This document shows, one piece after another, positions 56,931 to 64,000 of a stretch of 64,000 nucleotides of DNA. Origin of the DNA: Typhlomys cinereus. Lineage: Eukaryota; Chordata; Mammalia; Rodentia; Platacanthomyidae. The position numbers and the translations under genes are program-made. Each line of letters opens with the position of its first letter. Within the stretch, counting starts at the first letter, position 1. Below the pieces are notes generated by a model that was not told the origin of the DNA, did not search any database, and was given only the letters and a program-made list of their open reading frames with translations. The stretch is from positions 2,098,392-2,162,391 of the forward strand of contig JALPQD010000027.1 in NCBI GenBank assembly GCA_023101885.1, given 5' to 3'.

Positions 56931-59900
56931 ATGTCTGGAATTAACAATAGTTTCTCCATTATAACACTAAATGTTAATGGAATTAATTCACCGATCAAGA
57001 GACACAGATTACAAACTTGGATTAAAAATCACAATCCATCAATCTGCTGCTTGCAGGAAACCCATCACACCACAAAAGATAGGCACGCTCTAAAAATAAA
57101 AGGCTGGTCAACAATTCTACAAGCAAATGGAAGCAGAAAACAGGCAGGGGTAGCCATTATGCTATCAGACAAAGTGGATTTCAAACCAAAGAAAATTATA
57201 AGAGACACGGATGGATACTACATCTTAGTCACAGGTACAATTCACCAGGAAGATTTCACAATACTGAACATATATGCACCCAATACGGGCACCTCCACAT
57301 TCATTAAGAAAACCCTACAGCGTCTAAAGCAAGAAATCCAACCTCAAACGATAATTCTTGGGGACTTCAACACCGCCCTCTCAACATGGGATAGATCAAT
57401 AGGTCAAAAACTTAACAGAGACACTTTGGAACTTAATCAAACCCTTAAAGAAATGGACCTTACAGATCTCTATCGAACTTTTCACCCACGCACCAAAGAA
57501 TACACATTTTTCTCAGCAGCACACGGAACTTTCTCCAAAATAGATCACATATTGGGCCACAAAATGAATCTACACATATACAAGAAAGTTGAAATTCTAA
57601 CCTGTGCCCTATCAGACCACCACGGCCTAAAGCTGGACATCCACAACACATCAAACAAGAAAAAAATACACTAACTCCTGGAAACTTAACAATATGATGC
57701 TGAATGAGAACTGGATTCAGGAAGAAATTAAAAAGGAAATTCAAGATTTCCTGAAAGTGAATGATAACGAAAATACAACTTACCAAAATCTCTGGGACAC
57801 AATGAAAGCTGTTCTAAGAGGTAAGTTCATAGCTCTTAATGCCTACGTCAAAAAAATGGAAACATCAGAAATAAACAACTTAACATTGCAGCTTAAAGCT
57901 GTAGAGAAACTAGAGCAATCTGATCCCAAAAGTAGTAGAAGAGAGGAGATTAGCAAAATAAGGGGAGAAATATCTGAAATCGAGATTAAGAAAACGATAG
58001 AAAAATCAACCAGTGAAAAAGCTGGTTCTTTGAAAAAATCAACAAGATTGATACACCCCTAGCTAAACTAACCAAAAGCAAGAGAGAGAAAACCCAAAAT
58101 AACAAAATTAGAAATGAACATGGAATTATCACTACTAATACCCAAGAAATCCAGAGAATTATAACATCACATTTCAAAAACTTATACTCTGTGAAGTTTG
58201 ACAACACAAAAGAGATGGATGAATTTCTAAGTAAACACAACTTACCTAAATTGAATCAGGAAGTTGTGAATTATTTAAATAGTCCTATAACATATAAGGA
58301 AATTGAGGAAGTAATCTCGAATCTTCCCACCAAAAAATGTCTTGGACCAGATGGATTCAGCACAGAGTTCTACCAGACATTTAAGGAGTTAATAACACCA
58401 ATACTCCTTAAACTGCTCCATCAAATACCAAAGGAAGGAACACTACTAAATTCCTTCTATAAAGCTAATATCATTTTAATCCCAAAACCTAATAAAGATT
58501 CACTTAAAAAAGAAAACTATAGGCCGATTTCCCTGATGAACACAGACACAAAGATTCTCAACAAAGTCTTAGCAAATCGGATTCAAAAACATATTAAAAA
58601 GATCATTCACAGGGACCAAGTAGGCTTTATCCCCAGCACACAAGGTTGGTTCAACATACGAAAATCAATAAATGTAATTCATCATGTAAACCAGTCCAAA
58701 GTCCAAGACCACATGATACTCTCGATAGATGCAGAAAAAGCTTTTGACAAGATCCAACAGCCTTTTATGAGCAAAACGCTAGAGACAGTAGGAATGGAAG
58801 GAACCTTTATCAATATAATAAAAGCTATATACAACAAGGCCACAGCAAGGATTATGCTCAATGTGGAACAATTGGAATCATTCCGATTTCGATCAGGAAA
58901 GAGACAAGGCTGTCCACTCTCACCACTTCTATTCAATATTGTACTTGAAGTTTTACCTGAAGCCATAAGACAAGAAAGGGACATAAGAGGGATTCAAATC
59001 GGCAAGGAAGAAGTCAAGCTATCCCTATTTGCAGATGACATGATCTTATACATGAGTGATCCCAAAAACTCCACCAGGAAGCTCCTGGAACTAACTGAGA
59101 AGTTCAGCAGGGTGGCAGGATACAAACTAAATGTGCAAAAATCAGAGGCCTTCCTATATGCCCAGAATGAAAGAAGTGAAAAAGCCTTGAGAGAAACAAT
59201 CCCATTTACTATAGCCCCTAAAAAAATGAAATACCTTGGTATAAACCTAACCAAGGAGGTAAAAGACCTTTACAATGAAAACTTTATAATCCTAAAGAAA
59301 GAAATAGCAGAAGACACCAGAAGCTGGAAAGACCTCCCTTGTTCCTGGAATGGCAGAATCAACATCATAAAAATGACCATCCTACCAAAGGCAATATACA
59401 GATTCAATGCTATACCAATCAAAATCCCAAAGTAATTCTTCAATGAAGTTGACCAAACAATCTCAAAGTTCTTATGGAGGCACAAAAGATGCAGGATAGC
59501 AAAAACAATCCTGAGTAACAAAAACACAGCTGGAGGTATTGCCATACCAAACCTTAGTCTATACTACAAATCCATAGTTATAAAGACAGCCTGGTACTGG
59601 CTCCAAAATAGACACACAGATCAATGGATAAGTATTGAAGACCCAGATATAAGCCCACAAAGTTACAGCCATTTGGTCTTTGACAAAGGGGCCCAAAGAA
59701 TCCAATGGAAAAAGAACAGCATCTTCAACAAATGGTGCTGGCAAAACTGGATCTCCACATGCAGAAGATTAAAGCTGGACCCGTACTTGTCACCATATAC
59801 AAGACTTAATTCCAACTGGATCAAGGACCTTGATATCAGGCCAGAGACTATAAAAACTACAGTTGAAAGGATAGGGAATGCCCTCGAGCTGATTGGGCTA

Positions 59901-60754
59901 GGCCAACAGTTCCTAAATAGACATCCAATGGCACAGTCACTGCTACCAACCCTCAACGGTTGGCATCTTGTGAAATTAAAGAGCTTCTGTTCAGATAAAG
60001 AGATTATAACGCGAGCTCAACATCAACCCACAGAATGGGAGAAAATCTTCACTAACCACACATCTGATAGAACTCTCCTGTCCAGAGTGCACAAAGAACT
60101 TAGAAAACTAAACACCAAGGGAACCAATGACCCAATTAAAAAATGGGCCCTGGAACTTAAAAGAAATTTTACAAGAGATGAAATTAAAATATCTAACAAA
60201 TATCTTAAAAAGTGCTCCACTTCCTTAGCCATCAGGGAAATGCAAATCAAAACTTCCCTGAGATATCATCTCACCCTGGTCAGGATGGCAAAAAACCACA
60301 ATACAAACAACAACAAATGTTGGAGAGGTTGTGGAGAGAGGGGAACTCTCCTACATTGCTGGTGGGAGTGCAGGCTCATACAGCCACTCTGGCGAGCCGT
60401 CTGGAGATTCTTAAAGAAATTAAAGATTGAAATGCCATATGACCCTGCTATTCCACTTTGGGAATAACTCCCCATACAGCAGAGGTTCACCTCGATAGCA
60501 CAAGCACAACCATGTTCATAGCAGCACTGTTGACAATAGCAAAGTCGTGGAATCAGCCCAAATGTCCAACAGTTGACGATTGGATAAAGAAACTCTGGTA
60601 CATCTATACAATGGAGTACTACTCAGCCATCAAAAATGATGAATTACTGGAATTTGCCGGGAAATGGATGTCATTAGAAGCAATTATATTAAGTGAAGTA
60701 TCCCAGACCCAGAAAATTAAGCACCGTATGTACTCCCTAATAGGTGGCTCCTAG
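56931..60754 (+). pseudogene. ORF2: L1-D ORF2 (several small lesions)
   Basis: Full-length ORF2 homology. The endonuclease is open (56931-57674) with E43, D145, N147, D205 and H230 in place. Lesions: an extra A near 57660, a missing A near 58003, CAA to TAA at 59433-59435, and a missing T near 60457. RT motif FADD is present near 59028. Lesions are few and simple, so the copy is young. Confidence 0.95.
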
Positions 60755-61771
60755 TACCAAACCCACCCAGCCCACCTAGAGACAGTAATTGCAAGGATTA
60801 TGAACAGGAGGGATGGGGTAGAAGGACCACACCAGAAACAAGGAGAGAAGAGACCATGTAACAGCAGGGAAAATAGGCCTCCACCAAAGACCCAAATAAG
60901 TAATGAGACATCTGATTAAGTTCACAGACTTTTGTTCCTGATCATTTACTACTGAGGGGGTGTGATCTCACCAGAAGAGGAGGGCATATAGTCTGGCAGA
61001 TAAAAAGTAACCATTTTGCAAATGGGTGATAGACTCCTCCCTTAGTATGGTTTCCCACTTTTATTACATCTACCTTTTAATGTGCTTTTATCACAAGATT
61101 CTAACAGCTTTTTGTCTCTGGCCAAGGGGTAACATACAATGCCCACCAGGATGGTGTGAAGGGCATTGTAGGAGCAGCAAAACTGCAAAAGAAAATCAAC
61201 AAACCACAATCCAGAACTTCAGAGACTCTATATCAACCACTTAGAACTAGGCCAGCTTAGTCTCTCCCCATCTTGAAGCTCAGGGAAATTTGCGGAAGAG
61301 AGGGCGGTAAGAGTGTAAGAGCAAAAGGATGGGAGGAGCAATGATATATAAGATACTCTATACTAGTTAGGGCTGAAGCAATCATAATTGGTCTTTGCAT
61401 GCCCTGCGCATTGTCCAACACACTGTTGACCTCACAAAGTCTAGCATCTGCTAAAGGCACCAAGAGCCTTGGAGGTAAAGGATTGGCAGCCACAGCAGTG
61501 TTCCTATACCTAAGGGGAACACGGGAAAGGGTTCAGGGAAAGGCCACTGGGTCCTTGTACGTCATCGGAGAGGAGGGCCCAGAGGAAAATCAGACATGCA
61601 CAAGAAAGGCCTCTCTGGGAATTGGGGCGGGAGGCACTGGGGAATGGGGAGGGAGAGGGGTGGGGAGGGGGAGCAGGGGGTACGGGGGGAGAAGGAGGGA
61701 GGGAGGGAACTGGTGTACCTAATAAGTTTGTGTGAGCTGAAATAAAAAAAAATATTTATTGGGAAAAAAAA
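60755..61771 (+). other. L1-D 3' UTR
   Basis: Same organisation as the L1-1 3' UTR, with the G-rich tract at 61624-61712 and A-rich end 61741-61771. It lacks ~40 bp just after the stop compared with L1-1. Confidence 0.9.
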
Positions 61772-62237
61772 AAGAATCTCCAGACGGCTCGCCAGAGTGG
61801 TTGTATGAGCCTGCATTCCCACAGCAATGTAGGAGATTTCCCCTCTCTCCACATCCTCTCCAGCATTTGTTGTTGTTTGTATTGTGGTTTTTTCCATCCT
61901 GACCGGGGTGAGGTGATATCTCAGGTTAGTTTTGATTTGCATTTCCCTGATGGCTAAGGAAGGTGAGCATTTTAAAATATATTTGTTAGACATTTTAATT
62001 TCATCCCTGGTAAAGTTTCTTTTAAGCTCCAGAGCCCATTTTTTAATTGGGCCATTAGTTTCCTTGGTGTTTAGTTTTCTAAGTTCTTTGTGCACTCTGG
62101 ATAATAGGGCTCTATCAGATAGGTGGCTAGTGAAGATTTTCTCCCATTCTGTAGGTTGCCTTTGAGCTCATGTTACAATCTCTTTATCTGAACAGAAGCT
62201 TTTTAATTTGGTCAGATCCCAATTGTTGAGAGTTGGT
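61772..62237 (-). mobile_element. L1-D', part 2: ORF2 region, minus
   Basis: Continues the ORF2 C-terminal region interrupted at 55204, from the post-Cys motif back to about the 'agagttggta' point. The 5' end is truncated at ~62237, where L1-E resumes. Confidence 0.9.
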
Positions 62238-62800
62238 ATCTTTAATTGGTGAGTTAATTCCATTGACATTTAGTATTAAAATGGAGAAATTTCTTTTAAT
62301 TCTTGACTATTTTGTGTTTACTGGCTTCCATAAGTTATTATTTAGCTTGTAGGTTTTAGTGGAATTGTACTTCCCTTCTATCTTCCTAGATATGCTTGTT
62401 CTTTTCTTCAAGCTTGAGCATCTTTTCTAGTATTTTTTGAAGGCCTGCTTTGGTGTACATATAGCCTTCAACTGTTCTTTATAGTGCAAACTTTTTCTTT
62501 CACCCTGGATCATGACTGATAGTTTTCATGGTTATATCAGCCTGGATTGACATTTGTGTTTATTCAATACTGAAGTAGTTCTATCCAAGCTCTACTGGCT
62601 TTTACTATTCCACTAAAAAAATCTTTAGTGATTTCAGTATGTATACCCTTAAAAGTGACAATTTTTTTTCTCTTGAAACAGTAATTTCAGTTTTTTGTCC
62701 TGTATATATAATGCTTTTAATATTATTTGCCATGGTGAGTTTCTATTTTGGTCATATATTTTGGGGTGCTATATGTTTCTCATATTTGGATGGACATTTT
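62238..62800 (-). mobile_element. L1-E, part 2: ORF2 start and ORF1 end, minus
   Basis: Begins with the start region of ORF2 that directly continues part 1 (ends at 53553), then the inter-ORF region and ORF1 C-terminal half (about 62400-62800). Heavily decayed. Confidence 0.8.
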
Positions 62801-63667
62801 GTTCTTTTTTATTTTTTTATTTATAGTGTATTTTATCCACTCACAAAAACTTGATAGGTACCCCATTTCTCTCCCTCCCTCCACCCCTCCCTCCCTCCCT
62901 TTGCTTCTTCCCTGCTTTACCCTTCCTTTCCCCCCTCCTTCCCTTTCTCCCAGTGCCCCCTCTCCCCCACTCCTGGAGCATCCTTTACTGTGCATGTCAA
63001 ACTTCCGTCTGGGTCTTCCTCTCTGATGAGGTGTAAGGACACAGTAGCATTGCCTAGATTTCTTTTTTGTGTTCCCCTTTAGTATAGGAACACTATTGTT
63101 GCTATTAATCCCTTGCCTCTAAGGATCCTAGTGTGTGTGCTCCATGCTGAATTTGGGGGGGGGGTAAATGATATGTTGGTCATTGCGCAGGTCATGCAAA
63201 GTCCTATTATGATTACTTTGGCAAGAGACCAGGATGGAAAGTCTGTGAGCTTAACAAGATGTCTCATTACTTACTTGCAGTACTTGACAGTGGCCTATTT
63301 TCTCTGTTGTAGCATGATCCACTCTCTCCTTGTTTCTGGTGGGGTCCTCCTTCCCCCCTCCCTCCAGTTTATAATCTGTTTATAATTCCACACACACCCC
63401 TGCCCTGGACACTGGAGGTCACCCTGCTTCTCAGGTAAATCCCACCAGCCTCCAGGTCACCGGCACATCCAGCTATTCCCACCGGCCAACCTGAGCAGTA
63501 CCCAGGCTGCCCCAGACTTGGGTGGGCCAATAGGCCATGCCCCAAGTCCCAGGTGAAGCATGCCAACATCTACATCAGCCCCTCTGCCCTTTCAGACCAC
63601 CTGCCCACTCGGGACGTTCATAGTCACCCTGCTTCTCACATAAATCCCAGCAGACATTTCTTTCTTT
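62793..63667 (-). mobile_element. L1-F: ORF-less L1 (5' UTR joined to 3' UTR), minus
   Basis: Inserted in L1-E ORF1; likely TSD GACATTTTGTTCTTT (62793-62807) and GACATTTCTTTCTTT (63653-63667), two mismatches. Read on minus: a GC-rich 5' part with a ~200-bp repeat unit ('gatttacctgagaagcagggtgac' near 63416-63440 and again near 63615-63640). It is joined near 63385 directly to L1 3' UTR sequence that starts just after the ORF2 stop region and runs to the G-rich tract and A-rich end (about 62808). Both ORFs are absent. Confidence 0.7.
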
Positions 63668-63797
63668 AGATGTGAAAATATTTCTTTATGACAATTTGAA
63701 AATTTTCCTCATATATGGTATTTTGGGATACTTGTTCTTGGATTCCATGAATGTGCATGTTATGCTTCTTCAAGATGTCCATCACTCTTGAAATGGC
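63651..63797 (-). mobile_element. L1-E, part 3: ORF1 middle, minus
   Basis: Antisense of the RRM start region of ORF1 ('gaccatcttg', 'catgaatacc'-like blocks; sense reads HGI.EQ...). Continues L1-E after L1-F. L1 homology stops at about 63797. Confidence 0.75.
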
Positions 63798-64000
63798 TGT
63801 TTTCTTAATGTCTCCTTTTCTTTATGTCATTCTCATAGAACAATGCTGATAAAATAGAATGTGATAAAATGTATAGATATTATTTCAATGACATTTCAAT
63901 AAGCAGAAGCAATGCTATATGGAGATGATATTATCAATACAGCTTTGGGAATACTGATTCTGAGGACTTTAACATTAATAATAAAATTTATCCTCCTTTT
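63798..64000. other. Unassigned sequence
   Basis: AT-rich; no feature recognised to the window end. Confidence 0.5.

Larger units (their letters stand above)
55191..61785 (+). mobile_element. L1-D: full-length LINE-1 nested in L1-D', 14-bp TSD
   Basis: The body is 55205-61771 (about 6.57 kb) with monomeric 5' UTR, ORF1, ORF2, 3' UTR, G-rich tract (61624-61712) and A-rich end. AAGAATCTCCAGAC flanks it at 55191-55204 and 61772-61785, and the host L1-D' ORF2 continues across. The site is CTTT|AAGAA. Close in sequence to L1-1, but both ORFs carry lesions. Confidence 0.96.

Noticed and set aside
1..64000. CRISPR arrays, prophage, integrase, tRNA/rRNA genes, retroviral LTRs
   Set aside because: No spaced direct repeats, no such coding regions, only SINE-embedded tRNA-like boxes, and no paired LTRs recognised.

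Overview
The window is non-coding repeat DNA from a mammal, and the repeat set points to a rodent. The LINE-1 (L1) elements have monomer-repeat 5' UTRs and a G-rich 3' UTR. There are B1-like (7SL-derived), ID-like, B2/B3-like and B4-like SINEs plus abundant (CA)n, (GA)n and (GATA/GACA)n microsatellites. B2/B4-like SINEs favour the mouse-related clade (Myodonta). A frequent tRNA-derived SINE that ends in a CA-rich tract is not one I can match to mouse or rat, so a lineage outside those two (for example a jerboa or jumping-mouse relative) is possible but unproven. I found no host protein-coding gene, no RNA gene outside SINEs and no CRISPR array.

Layout. 1-2.36 kb: 3' part of a plus-strand L1 (L1-A). 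2.36-22.3 kb: a low-gene mosaic of SINEs, old 0.3-0.55 kb repeats (called R1 and R2 here) and microsatellites, with unassigned sequence between. 22.3-26.0 kb: a 5'-truncated plus-strand L1 (L1-B) with a clear 14-bp target-site duplication (TSD). 28.3-34.83 kb: a full-length L1 (L1-1) inserted into a SINE, with a 13-bp TSD, tandem GC-rich promoter monomers and an intact 1274-residue ORF2, but an ORF1 frameshifted near its C terminus. 34.8-45.7 kb: SINEs, a ~435-bp inverted repeat, an 11-unit interstitial telomeric array at 39.75 kb and a ~90-bp micro-L1 insertion. 45.7-63.8 kb: a nest of at least five L1s. L1-C (minus) is old and full length. L1-E (minus) is older and is interrupted by L1-D' (minus, with a possible 3' transduction) and by L1-F (an ORF-less 5'UTR/3'UTR fusion). 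L1-D' is itself split by full-length L1-D (plus).

How the parts work together. The only protein-coding potential is L1 machinery: ORF1p (RNA-binding trimer) and ORF2p (endonuclease plus reverse transcriptase), which copy L1 RNA and, in trans, SINE RNA by target-primed reverse transcription. The TT|AA-type target sites and TSDs in the window are the products of that process. L1-1 has a complete catalytic ORF2 but a damaged ORF1. L1-D has lesions in both ORFs. No element here looks autonomous as it stands. The most notable observations are the single-base ORF1 lesion in L1-1, the ORF-less L1-F fusion together with splice-donor consensus sites in the L1 leaders, an antisense reading frame in the L1 5' UTR that forms a chimeric ORF at 54.85-55.31 kb, and the inverted repeat. 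All family names are from memory and by-eye comparison; no database was searched.
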